NCBI GenBank assembly: GCA_947174495.1
Contig: CAMWJC010000007.1
Coordinates: 1-64,000, forward strand
DNA: 64,000 nt
Source: an uncultured Lachnospiraceae bacterium
Lineage (GTDB): Bacteria > Bacillota > Clostridia > Lachnospirales > Lachnospiraceae
Direction of reading: 5' to 3'
Shown in pieces: positions 45,506 through 54,362 of this stretch (positions are counted from its first letter, which is position 1; the number at the start of each line of letters is the position of its first letter). The position numbers and the translations under genes are program-made. The notes beneath the pieces are model-generated. The model did no database searches, had not been told where the DNA came from, and saw only the letters and a program-made list of their open reading frames with translations.

Positions 45506-46561
45506 ATGAAAAAATTATTATGTCTTGCGCTTTCGCTTCTGTTTGTGCTGTCACTTCTTACCGGCTGCGGCAACAGTGCTGGTAAAAATGGTGAAGTCAT
45601 TGTTTTCAATTGGGGCGAATATATTGATCCGGAAACACTTTCCCTGTTTGAGAAAGAAACCGGTATTAAGGTAGTATACGAAGAATTTGATACCAATGAA
45701 ACCATGTACCCGAAGGTAGAAACCGGCGCTTCTGCATACGATGTTATCTGTCCTTCCGATTATATGATCCAGAAAATGATCGACAATAACCTACTGGCTG
45801 AGATCAATTTTGACAACATCCCCAATATTAAAAATATCGGGGAACAATACTTTGAGCAGTCCAAAGAATTTGATCCCGAAAATAAATATTCAGTTCCCTA
45901 CTGCTTTGGTACTGTAGGTATCCTCTATAACAAGACCATGGTATCCGATCCTGTGGATAGCTGGTCAATCCTCTGGGATGAAAAATACGCAGACAATATT
46001 CTGATGCAGGACTCTGTAAGAGACGCTTTCATGGTTGCCTTAAAATTAAATGGCTTCTCCATGAATACTCTGGATGAATCACAGCTGCAGGCTGCCAAAA
46101 ATTCCCTTATTGAACAAAAACCTCTGGTGCAGGCTTATGTGATCGATCAGGTTCGTGACAAAATGATTGGTGATGAAGCCGCATTAGGTGTTATTTATTC
46201 CGGTGAGGCTATTTATACCCAGCGTGAAAATGAAAATCTGGAATATGTAGTTCCCAAAGAAGGTACTAACGTGTGGATTGATTCCTGGGTCATTCCGAAA
46301 AATGCCCCCAACAAAGAAAATGCAGAAAAATTCATTGATTTTATGTGCCGCGATGATATCGCGCTGATGAATTTTGAATACATTACCTACTCTACCCCCA
46401 ATGTGGCTGCGCAGGCTTTAATTGAAGATGAGGATATCAAAAATTCAAAAATTGCTTTTCCTGATCTCTCCCAATATGAAAATCTGGAGACCTTCCAGTA
46501 TTTGGGGAGCGAAGGGGATGATCTGTATAACAGCCTTTGGAAAGAGGTAAAATCAGAATAA
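45506..46561 (+). CDS. potD: Spermidine/putrescine-binding lipoprotein
   Basis: A 351-residue extracellular solute-binding protein tethered by a lipid at the Cys of LTGCG. The mature protein starts with VFNWGEYIDPETL, the PotD signature, and contains the Asp/Trp/Tyr-rich polyamine pocket. AAAGGAG precedes two successive ATGs (45503, 45506); the second has the better 7-base spacing. It is last in the operon; its TAA lies directly against element copy C and no classical terminator is seen. Confidence 0.95.
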   Translation: MKKLLCLALSLLFVLSLLTGCGNSAGKNGEVIVFNWGEYIDPETLSLFEKETGIKVVYEEFDTNETMYPKVETGASAYDVICPSDYMIQKMIDNNLLAEINFDNIPNIKNIGEQYFEQSKEFDPENKYSVPYCFGTVGILYNKTMVSDPVDSWSILWDEKYADNILMQDSVRDAFMVALKLNGFSMNTLDESQLQAAKNSLIEQKPLVQAYVIDQVRDKMIGDEAALGVIYSGEAIYTQRENENLEYVVPKEGTNVWIDSWVIPKNAPNKENAEKFIDFMCRDDIALMNFEYITYSTPNVAAQALIEDEDIKNSKIAFPDLSQYENLETFQYLGSEGDDLYNSLWKEVKSE

Positions 46562-46775
46562 ATTTACGTTTAGCTTGGTTCCAGAGATCAATATAAAACC
46601 CGGATAGAATCAAATTCTACGTCGCCACGCTCGATAAAGCGTTCGCGAATTGGCTCCTTAAGAATTTGATTCCTATCCGGGTTAAATTATTGGCTAATAG
46701 AAAACCAGCTAAGGACTCCACTATAGCCGCTCAATCCACTGTCTGGCCATCCGCTCTTTCTCCCTGCCCGATGCA
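46561..46775. mobile_element. Paired-hairpin repeat element, copy C (half copy)
   Basis: This 215-bp region lies between convergent potD and the lysozyme gene. The left end carries the terminal repeat (ACGTTTAGCTTGG). One hairpin (46597-46683) has a 22-bp stem with one bulged C and the conserved core. The following stretch, with AACCAGCTAA and ACTCCACTATAG, aligns with the reverse complement of the middle segment of copy B. The second hairpin and right end are missing, so it is a truncated or solo form. Confidence 0.85.
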
Positions 46776-46783
46776 CTACCAAG

Positions 46784-47584
46784 CTATCCCTGAACTGTCA
46801 GGCGCTTCAGTTCTTCCCTCGAACCATAAAACACATTCCTGTCAATATATTTCTCACTTCCCTGATATCCCTCCAAAACATCCCTGTCCGTATACTGCCA
46901 AAAGGTCCATTCGATAGAAACCGGCGGATAATAAACATTCCTGATCCACAATGGATATTCCTCAAATTCCCCTTCAATAAAATCACGATATGCTTTATAT
47001 GTAGTATAAATAATTGGTTTCACATGATAATGCTCTTCCAGCAGATCAAGCATCACTGTAAGTTGTGCCTGAATCTCCTTTTTATCCGGCGGATTCTTAT
47101 CTTTATCTCCATAGTATTCCACATCAATGACCGGCGCCAGCTTTCCCTGTAAGTTTCCCACTGTATCAATAAAATGCTCCGCCTGCATCTTTCCCTCACT
47201 GTCAAAGCTGAAAAAATGATACACTCCTGTCATAAGAGAGGTCTGTGCGGCTTCCTCCCAGTTTTTTTCAAAGTATTGATCTACATAGCTGCTTCCTTCT
47301 GTTGCTTTGATAAATGCAAAATCAATTCCCTGCTCCTCAATTTTCTTCCAGTCGATATCTCCCTGATAATGAGATACATCAATCCCATCAAGCTCATACT
47401 TTATAGCAAAAGAAGGTGTTATTCTAATATATTTCTTCAAAATCAATATACCTGTTAATACAAATGCCCAAAACAGAATTGCAAAAATGATAATAATTGT
47501 TTTCTTTTTCAACAGCTTGCTCTTCTCCCTGATAGTGTATGATTCAAAATTCTCATTTTCATCCGGATTTTCTATATGGGTCAT
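46784..47584 (-). CDS. GH25 lysozyme-like muramidase, membrane-anchored
   Basis: A 266-residue protein with a cytoplasmic N-terminus, one helix (about 29-49) and a GH25 domain outside. Catalytic acidic residues are in DGIDVSHYQGDIDW and PVIDVEYYGD, and WTFWQYTD is the conserved C-terminal motif. It should cleave the MurNAc-GlcNAc bond of peptidoglycan. Lack of cell-wall binding repeats suggests a housekeeping wall-remodelling enzyme, not a phage lysin. Confidence 0.92.
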   Translation of the reverse strand: MTHIENPDENENFESYTIREKSKLLKKKTIIIIFAILFWAFVLTGILILKKYIRITPSFAIKYELDGIDVSHYQGDIDWKKIEEQGIDFAFIKATEGSSYVDQYFEKNWEEAAQTSLMTGVYHFFSFDSEGKMQAEHFIDTVGNLQGKLAPVIDVEYYGDKDKNPPDKKEIQAQLTVMLDLLEEHYHVKPIIYTTYKAYRDFIEGEFEEYPLWIRNVYYPPVSIEWTFWQYTDRDVLEGYQGSEKYIDRNVFYGSREELKRLTVQG

Positions 47585-47605
47585 TATAACAAAACATCTT
47601 TTTCT

Positions 47606-49315
47606 TTACAATCCGCTGATCTTACAAAGAGAAGCAAAGTATTCCCCATTCCCCATAAGTGTTTCAAAATTTCCCATTTCTACCACTCTGCCATTCTTCA
47701 TCACAATGATCTCATCAAAGCGTCTTAACACCTTTTCATCCAGCTTATGGGTTACTACCAACCTGGTAATCCCCTGAATATCCAAAATTGAATTAGTGAC
47801 ATTATCTGAAGTTTCCGCATCCAGCGCCGAGGTAGCCTCATCTACCAAAAGAACAGACACTTCCCTAAGCAGACTTCTAGCTATCGCAATCCTCTGTTTT
47901 TCACCTCCGGACAAATGCGCGCCATTCTCACCACATGCATAATCCTCGCCCTTTTCATTGATCACTAAAGACAAACCGGCTCTTTCTATAGCGGAATCAA
48001 GTCGTTGTTTTTCAAATTCTTTAAACATGCATATATTCCGCCTGATCGTATCATCAAAAATGAATACATTCTGCTGAATCACCGACATGACGTCAAAAAT
48101 ACGGTCAGGATCAATGTTACTCAGTTCTTTTCCACCCAAAGTGATGCTTCCTCTGTATTCCGGATAACTTCCCATCACCAGATTCAGCAAAGTAGATTTT
48201 CCAGAACCAGAACCGCCTACAATAGCATAACTCTTGCCAACCTCAAAATTCAGATTGACATCTTTCAACACCTCTTTGTCCTCTTCATAAGAGAAATTGA
48301 CATGTTCAAGCACGATTCCTTCTCCGCCATCTTTAAATCCATCAAAAGGATCAAATTGTTTCTGTCCGTTTTCTTCCTTTCCATAGGAAGCCATTTTTTC
48401 AATTAATCCCATGGCTGCCTTCCGGTTTGCCAAAAGCTTTGGCAATGTATTGATGGGGTTTAAGACATAATTCATCATCTGCACAAAAGCAACTACCACA
48501 CCCGCGGTAATCTGTCCCCTGATACATAAATAAGCTCCATAGGCAAACACTCCAATCTGTGTAATAAAACCTGCTGTGCCTGAAATAATACCAATCAATT
48601 CATCTGTCTGCCTTCTGCTGCATTTGATTTCCTCCAGTTGGGTATTCTTTTTCCGGTACAATTCCGCCGTTTCCTGTTGCGCCTGAAAGCTTTTGATAAT
48701 ACCAAATCCATTAAACAGGTCTTTGACCATTGCCATAAAGGAGGCATTCTTTTCGCTGACTATTTTTTCCATCTTTTCTACCTTTCCCCCTACTGCCATA
48801 GCAGCCAGAACAGGCAGAACACAAAGCAAAAGTACTACCAGAGTCATAGACCAGCTATACCAAAGCATCAGCGCAAAAGCGGCGGGCGCCATCAGCACCC
48901 CGTTTAAAATATCAAACTGCCCAAGCAGATAATTATTTTCAATAGAAGTTACATCATTGGTCAATGCCGAGATGTAATCACTGGTACTTTCTTTTCCGAA
49001 GTCACTGATTCCTTTTCTGGTAATATCTTCATATGCTTTATTACGATAGGATTCCACTGCCCGCTTCATAAACCGGAACTTAAATTCTCTTTTGGCAAGC
49101 CAACAGGCTGCCATTACCCCCATAAAAATAAGTGCAAAGAATACCAATTCCAGCAGTTCTTTCATTGTGCCATCTATTGACACATCCAACAGCTTCTCTA
49201 AAAGTACTGCCGTATAGATCTCTATCAATGCGCCAATAGCTGTGACAAACATTGCAAGACCAAACATAATCTTATTATTCTTATAAAAAATTCTCCTATA
49301 TTCTTTTGCTTCCAT
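47606..49315 (-). CDS. ABC exporter, fused membrane and ATPase domains
   Basis: A 569-residue half-transporter: six-helix membrane domain (about 15-310) and ATPase domain with Walker A GGSGSGKSTLL, signature LSGGEKQRIAIARS and Walker B VLLVDEATSALD. It probably works as a homodimer; the substrate is unknown (lipid, peptide or drug). ATG 49315 has TAGGAG upstream. The track start at 49384 reaches into the terminator of the upstream gene, supporting the shorter form. Confidence 0.9.
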   Translation of the reverse strand: MEAKEYRRIFYKNNKIMFGLAMFVTAIGALIEIYTAVLLEKLLDVSIDGTMKELLELVFFALIFMGVMAACWLAKREFKFRFMKRAVESYRNKAYEDITRKGISDFGKESTSDYISALTNDVTSIENNYLLGQFDILNGVLMAPAAFALMLWYSWSMTLVVLLLCVLPVLAAMAVGGKVEKMEKIVSEKNASFMAMVKDLFNGFGIIKSFQAQQETAELYRKKNTQLEEIKCSRRQTDELIGIISGTAGFITQIGVFAYGAYLCIRGQITAGVVVAFVQMMNYVLNPINTLPKLLANRKAAMGLIEKMASYGKEENGQKQFDPFDGFKDGGEGIVLEHVNFSYEEDKEVLKDVNLNFEVGKSYAIVGGSGSGKSTLLNLVMGSYPEYRGSITLGGKELSNIDPDRIFDVMSVIQQNVFIFDDTIRRNICMFKEFEKQRLDSAIERAGLSLVINEKGEDYACGENGAHLSGGEKQRIAIARSLLREVSVLLVDEATSALDAETSDNVTNSILDIQGITRLVVTHKLDEKVLRRFDEIIVMKNGRVVEMGNFETLMGNGEYFASLCKISGL

Positions 49316-49359
49316 TTCACGCGCTCCTATTCTGTTCGTTTTATGATGAAAAAGGGTAC

Positions 49360-49390
49360 AAAAAGGGAGCCTCGCCCAAAACAAGGCTCC
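49360..49390 (-). terminator. Terminator of the LytTR/LiaF-like unit
   Basis: On the minus strand GGAGCC pairs with GGCTCC around a 13-base loop and is followed by CTTTTTG, about 31 bases past the stop of the LiaF-like gene. Confidence 0.8.
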
Positions 49391-49420
49391 GCATAGCCAA
49401 TCTATTTTGTTTTTTTAAAA

Positions 49421-50173
49421 TTAAACATGATGAATCATCATACTGCCAAAGGATACATCGCCTTTCACATACAGCACATTTTCACCATTAGGATCAGCAT
49501 ATCCTGATTCTTCTACCCCGCCAAAAGAATTGTCTATGTTTATGATCACCTTCCAGCCGGATGGTACATAAAGCTCCATGTTTCCAAAGGAACAATCTAC
49601 AGCTATATCCGCCCTGTTATCCTTAAGTACTGCATCGTTAAAATACACTTCCAGATTGCCAAAAGAGCATTCCAGAAAGACCCGGCTTATCCCCTGACCG
49701 GAAATATACTTTATGGCACCTCCAAAACTGACCTCATAGTGAATATCCTCCCCGCTCAGAATCTCTCCGTTATCCTCTTCGACGTGACAGCCAATTGCTT
49801 CGCTATCCTTTCCACCATGCCACACCTTATTCCAATGAGAGCCCCTGTGTATTTTCCACTTTTTCCGTTTGGGAAATATAATATTAAGTCCAATCGTACC
49901 CAGCAAAGCAACACCCAGCACTGTCCATGGCGTAATTGCCTCCAAATGCAGTAATTCATCATTGACAATGATCAATCCTGCCAGTGAAAATAATATTTCT
50001 CCAAAAGATACTGTCAGGATACCCTCTATCAAAATCCCCAATAAGACAATGGAGAAGAACACTGACCAGAACCCCAGTCCACCTAAGTACCCCAACTGCC
50101 CCAATAATAAAGCCAATGCTCCCATCAGGAATAAAATCCCCCAGAAAACTTTTTTTAACTTCCTTCTTCCCAT
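49421..50173 (-). CDS. LiaF-like membrane protein
   Basis: 250 residues: four hydrophobic helices (about 8-105, DUF5668-type) and a soluble C-terminal beta domain with repeated Ser-Phe-Gly turns (VSFGGAIK, CSFGNLEV, CSFGNMEL, NSFGGVEE), the DUF2154/LiaF fold. LiaF proteins sense or damp envelope-stress signalling, but here the partner is a LytTR regulator instead of LiaRS. ATG 50173 has AAGGAG 11 bases upstream; the track start is a GTG overlapping that site. Confidence 0.85.
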   Translation of the reverse strand: MGRRKLKKVFWGILFLMGALALLLGQLGYLGGLGFWSVFFSIVLLGILIEGILTVSFGEILFSLAGLIIVNDELLHLEAITPWTVLGVALLGTIGLNIIFPKRKKWKIHRGSHWNKVWHGGKDSEAIGCHVEEDNGEILSGEDIHYEVSFGGAIKYISGQGISRVFLECSFGNLEVYFNDAVLKDNRADIAVDCSFGNMELYVPSGWKVIINIDNSFGGVEESGYADPNGENVLYVKGDVSFGSMMIHHV

Positions 50174-50223
50174 ATCTTTCTTTTCTCCTTCCACTTTCCT
50201 CTATTTCAGCTTTTAATATTCTG

Positions 50224-50715
50224 TTACTTACCACCAGTCTGCACCCGCTGCCCGGAGCCGCCAAGCTTTCGTTCATGGAGCCGCTCCACAAGAGCCTTGT
50301 AATATGCTCTGCTCACCAGCACCCGCTTATTACTTCCAGTAAACTCTACCACGCTGGAAGCTGTCAGATTTCTGGTGATAGAATAAATATATTCCATATT
50401 CACAATGGAGGATTTGGAAATTCTCATAAAGCTGCCCGGTAATAGTTCTTCCAGTTCATAGAGCTTATATGCGCAGACAAAAATCCTATCTGCCGTGTGT
50501 GCCCGGATTTCACGCCCCTCAGTCTCAAAAAAATAAATTTCTTCCATAGGAATATAGTAATCCGTTCCCCCGTCACTAAGCGCCAGACAACGTTTCCCGT
50601 TATTTTGTTTCGATATGTAATTTTGCAGGCTGACGATTTCATCATCCAGATGGCCGCACCGGATAATGACTTCGTTCTCTACCAGCCCTTCCTCAATTTC
50701 TATCTTTACCTTCAT
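50224..50715 (-). CDS. LytTR-family DNA-binding regulator without receiver
   Basis: 163 residues. The C-terminal 100 residues form a LytTR domain (YYIPMEEIYFFETEGR, FMRISKSSIVNMEYI). The N-terminal 55 residues are short and carry no phosphorylatable receiver, so it is not a classic response regulator. Gene pairs of such a regulator with a LiaF-like or DUF3021 membrane protein are common in Firmicutes, and the membrane partner probably controls activity. GGAGG precedes the ATG. Confidence 0.88.
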   Translation of the reverse strand: MKVKIEIEEGLVENEVIIRCGHLDDEIVSLQNYISKQNNGKRCLALSDGGTDYYIPMEEIYFFETEGREIRAHTADRIFVCAYKLYELEELLPGSFMRISKSSIVNMEYIYSITRNLTASSVVEFTGSNKRVLVSRAYYKALVERLHERKLGGSGQRVQTGGK

Positions 50716-50759
50716 ACCGTTCCTCCAGTTGTCTCTTGCTGTCTTACGCTAAGTATAGC

Positions 50760-50790
50760 AAAAACCCAAAAGCTGTAAATAGCTTTTGGG
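50760..50790 (-). terminator. Terminator of the proA operon
   Basis: CCCAAAAGCT and AGCTTTTGGG make a 10-bp stem with a 6-base loop; the minus strand continues with TTTTTGC. It is about 45 bases past the proA stop. Confidence 0.88.
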
Positions 50791-50835
50791 CAAGAGGTAA
50801 GAATATATGTCCAACAGGTAAAGAAACCCGCGTTT

Positions 50836-52080
50836 TCATTTTCGTATTTGTCCGTTTCCCGTTATGGCATACTTGTATGATGTAAGTTCCTTAAGTCCCA
50901 TAGGGCCTCTGGCATGGAGTTTCTGGGTACTGATGCCTATTTCCGCCCCGAAACCAAACTCAAATCCATCCGTAAATCTGGTAGAAGCGTTTACATACAC
51001 ACATGCTGCATCCACTTCCCTTAAGAATTTCTCTGCATTTTCCGCATTCTCTGTTATAATTGCCTCAGAATGTTTCGTATTATATCTGTTAATATGCATA
51101 ATCGCTTCATCCACAGAAGAAACCGTCTTCATGGAGATGATATAATCCAGGTATTCTGTTCCATAATCCTCTTCTGAAGCAGGTACACAGTCAATAAAAT
51201 TTTGTACCTTTTCATCTCCGCGTATCTCCACACTATGAGCTTTCAGTTCTTCGGCAAGCCTTGGCAGGAGCCTGTCGCTGACCGCCTCATGTATCACCAG
51301 CGATTCACAGGCATTGCATACTCCGATACGCTGTGTTTTCGCATTGATAATGATAGGAATTGCTTTATCTAAATCCGCATATTCATCAATATAAATATGG
51401 CAGTTTCCTGTTCCCGTTTCGATAACCGGTATGGTGCTTCCATCCACTACGCTCCTGATCAACCCTGCACCGCCTCTTGGTATCAGCAGATCCACATACT
51501 CCCGCATCTTCATAAATTCCTGCACAACGCTTCTGTCCGTGGATTCAATCAGCTGTATGACATCTTCACAGATTCCTTCTTTTGCAAGAGCTTCCCTGAT
51601 CACGGTTGTAATGGCAATATTTGAAAAGATTGCATCGCTTCCGCCCTTTAAAATCACCGCATTCCCGCTTTTAAAGCATAATCCGAAAGCATCGGCTGTC
51701 ACATTTGGTCTGGATTCATAAATAATTCCAATCACTCCGATAGGAACACGTCTTTTCTCAATCTGAAGTCCTACAGGTCGTTCTATAGTCTCCAGCACCT
51801 CTCCAACAGGGTCTGGAAGTTCAGCCACCTGTTTAAGCCCTTCCGCCATTCCTTGAATTCTGTTCACATCAAGCCGCAGGCGATCAAGAAGCCCGGGATG
51901 CATCCCTTTCTCCTCCCCATGCTTTAAATCAATGGCATTTTGCTCAATAATTCGATGGCTATTTTCTATCAATGCATCTGCAATTACCAATAATGCACTG
52001 TTTTTAGCTTTTGTATCTAATTTTTGAAGCTCAAACTTTGCTATAACAGCCTTTTTGCCTAATTCCCTCAAATCAAACAT
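50836..52080 (-). CDS. proA: Gamma-glutamyl phosphate reductase
   Basis: Second step of proline synthesis, NADPH-dependent reduction of glutamyl phosphate. It has 414 residues. The catalytic Cys lies in [25 protein letters not shown] and [11 protein letters not shown] are family motifs. proB is not in the window. It is followed only by a terminator, and sits last in the run that begins at the HI0933-type flavoprotein. Confidence 0.95.
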   Translation of the reverse strand: MFDLRELGKKAVIAKFELQKLDTKAKNSALLVIADALIENSHRIIEQNAIDLKHGEEKGMHPGLLDRLRLDVNRIQGMAEGLKQVAELPDPVGEVLETIERPVGLQIEKRRVPIGVIGIIYESRPNVTADAFGLCFKSGNAVILKGGSDAIFSNIAITTVIREALAKEGICEDVIQLIESTDRSVVQEFMKMREYVDLLIPRGGAGLIRSVVDGSTIPVIETGTGNCHIYIDEYADLDKAIPIIINAKTQRIGVCNACESLVIHEAVSDRLLPRLAEELKAHSVEIRGDEKVQNFIDCVPASEEDYGTEYLDYIISMKTVSSVDEAIMHINRYNTKHSEAIITENAENAEKFLREVDAACVYVNASTRFTDGFEFGFGAEIGISTQKLHARGPMGLKELTSYKYAITGNGQIRK

Positions 52081-52119
52081 AATCCCTATCCTTACCTTTT
52101 CTATTTTTGCAGGATAATC

Positions 52120-52707
52120 CTATCGGATCACTCCATTTTCCGTTACGATAATCCCGGGGCGGATATCATGGTCCTCCATCGGTACTTTTTTGGCGATCTG
52201 ACATTCAAAGGCCAGCGCTGCGCCGGAAACTTCTATGTAATCTATGAGAAAACGATCGTAGAATCCTTTTCCATACCCCATTCTTCCACGCTGTCTGTCA
52301 AATACAGCTCCCGGTATCAAAATCAGACTCTTTAATTTCTTCGCAAGTTCATGGCTGAACAATTTTTCTTCATTTTGCGCCGGTTCACGTATCCCCTGAT
52401 AGCCCGATTCCAACTCTTCCAAAGTCTGAATTTCATAAAAACTGATATTCATACCCAAAACTCTGGGCGCAAACACTCTCTTTGCAGGGTCTGCAAGAAG
52501 TTCTTCCACCAATCCGGTGGTTATAACCTCACTCCGGTAATCCATATAAACAAGCACTGCCTCTGCGTTTTGATACACCGGCTCCTGCTTTAAAAGTTCC
52601 CATATCTTTCTGCTTTTTGCAAGACGTTCACCGTAAGAAAGATTATTCCGCATGCCCAAATACCGATTTCGGATACTCTGCTTACTGATATGACCTCTCT
52701 CTTCCAT
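52120..52707 (-). CDS. 5-formyltetrahydrofolate cyclo-ligase
   Basis: A 195-residue enzyme making 5,10-methenyl-THF from 5-formyl-THF with ATP. PGAVFDRQRGRMGYGKGFYDRFL carries the GYGKGFYDR signature near residue 145. AAGGAGG is 6 to 8 bases before the ATG. It lies 12 bases after the preceding flavoprotein gene and 39 before proA. Confidence 0.93.
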   Translation of the reverse strand: MEERGHISKQSIRNRYLGMRNNLSYGERLAKSRKIWELLKQEPVYQNAEAVLVYMDYRSEVITTGLVEELLADPAKRVFAPRVLGMNISFYEIQTLEELESGYQGIREPAQNEEKLFSHELAKKLKSLILIPGAVFDRQRGRMGYGKGFYDRFLIDYIEVSGAALAFECQIAKKVPMEDHDIRPGIIVTENGVIR

Positions 52708-52719
52708 AGACAGTCCTCC

Positions 52720-54357
52720 TTATCCTTCGCTTGTCACAATATGTGTTGCAACTGCTTCTGCAATCCGAATGCCATCCATTGCAGCTGACATGATTCCTCC
52801 TGCATAACCAGCCCCCTCCCCGCAGGGATACAATCCCTTCACGGATGATTGCAGATTATCATCTCTCACAATCCGAACCGGCGAAGATGTTCTGCTTTCT
52901 ATTCCTTCTACAAAAGCTTTCCCGCTGTGAAATCCTTTTATCACCTTTCCAAACTGCTCCATTCCATCCACAAATGCCTGTGAAATCTCTTCCGGCAAAA
53001 TTTCATGAACCGGAGCATATTCCCATTCTCCTTTTACTGCCGGGGCAAAATCCTCTGGAATTGAAGGTATGTCTGCTTTCTCCTGTTCCGACCAATCCTC
53101 CGATTCAGATCCTTTGTTCAAAACTGCCCTTTTATAATCCTCATACCGCTCCACGGGAATTTTCCCCCCTGCAAGCTGATATGCTTTTTCCTCCAGCTGC
53201 CTCTGAAATGCTATTCCTGCAAGCGGATGAGCATTTCCGTAATCTTCAGGTGTCACTGATACAATAATAGCGCTGTTGGCATTTTGCCCATCTCTCCCGC
53301 TATAGCTCATACCGTTAACTGCCAGATGTCCTTTTTCCGAAGAAGCATTGACTACATACCCTCCCGGACACATACAAAAAGAATATACCCCTCTCCCATT
53401 AGTAGCACTGGCTGTTACTTTGTATGGGGCACTGCCCAAAATGGAATTGCTTTTACTTCCGTACTGAGAAAGATTGATCAGCTCCTGCGGATGCTCTACC
53501 CGCATTCCCACTGCAAAAGGTTTTGCCTCCAATACCAGATGTCGCTCATACAACACTTCCATGGTATCTCTTGCGCTGTGTCCCGGCGCAAGGATCACAT
53601 AAGAGGCTTTCAGTTCTTCCTCTCCGTTTATGATCACTCCATCTATTTTTCCGTCATAAATCTGAAAATCCGTTACCTTTGCCTGAAAACGGATCTCCCC
53701 TCCTGCTCTTTCGATCTCATGCCGAAGATTCGTAACCACATCCTGCAGAATATCTGTCCCAATATGAGGCTTATGATCATACAAAATCTCTTCGGGGGCT
53801 CCGGCCTCTACGAATCGTTTAAGTACTTCTCTGCCCCGTCCATACTTGTCCTTGACCAGCGTATTTAGCTTCCCATCCGAAAAGGTTCCCGCTCCGCCCT
53901 CTCCAAACTGCACATTCGATTCCGGATTTAAGGTTCCGGTATCCCAAAATCGCTTTACATCCTTCACGCGTTCCGATACCATTTTCCCCCGTTCTAAAAG
54001 AATTGGTCTAAATCCCGCTCGTGCCAACATCAAAGCGCAGAACAGCCCCGCCGGTCCTGCTCCAATAATCACAGGTCGTTCCGAACCATGATAATTCTCC
54101 ACCGGAAATCTGTATTTCATTTCCTGCTGCATAACAACCTGTCGCTTGTCGCATCTGCGGTATACAGCTTGTTGATTTTTGACGCTAATATCCAAAATAT
54201 AATTAAAATACAACTCCGGCTTTTTTCTTGCATCTACGGAACGTCTCACAATGCTGATCTCCGATATCTGTTCGCAGCATAATATCTTCTTTACTTTTCG
54301 GATCAGCTCCTCCTTTGAATGCCCCACCGGAAGCCGCAATTGATTAATCCTGAGCAT
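52720..54357 (-). CDS. FAD-dependent oxidoreductase of the COG2509 type
   Basis: A 545-residue flavoprotein. An N-terminal domain (about 1-90) precedes the FAD dinucleotide motif VIIGAGPAGLFCALMLARAG. NVQFGEGGAGTFSDGKL and GLYPCGEGAGYAGGIMSAAMDG are typical of this uncharacterised dehydrogenase family. Substrate unknown. It lies between a second flavoprotein gene (5-base gap) and the folate cyclo-ligase. Confidence 0.88.
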   Translation of the reverse strand: MLRINQLRLPVGHSKEELIRKVKKILCCEQISEISIVRRSVDARKKPELYFNYILDISVKNQQAVYRRCDKRQVVMQQEMKYRFPVENYHGSERPVIIGAGPAGLFCALMLARAGFRPILLERGKMVSERVKDVKRFWDTGTLNPESNVQFGEGGAGTFSDGKLNTLVKDKYGRGREVLKRFVEAGAPEEILYDHKPHIGTDILQDVVTNLRHEIERAGGEIRFQAKVTDFQIYDGKIDGVIINGEEELKASYVILAPGHSARDTMEVLYERHLVLEAKPFAVGMRVEHPQELINLSQYGSKSNSILGSAPYKVTASATNGRGVYSFCMCPGGYVVNASSEKGHLAVNGMSYSGRDGQNANSAIIVSVTPEDYGNAHPLAGIAFQRQLEEKAYQLAGGKIPVERYEDYKRAVLNKGSESEDWSEQEKADIPSIPEDFAPAVKGEWEYAPVHEILPEEISQAFVDGMEQFGKVIKGFHSGKAFVEGIESRTSSPVRIVRDDNLQSSVKGLYPCGEGAGYAGGIMSAAMDGIRIAEAVATHIVTSEG

Positions 54358-54362
54358 CCTGT

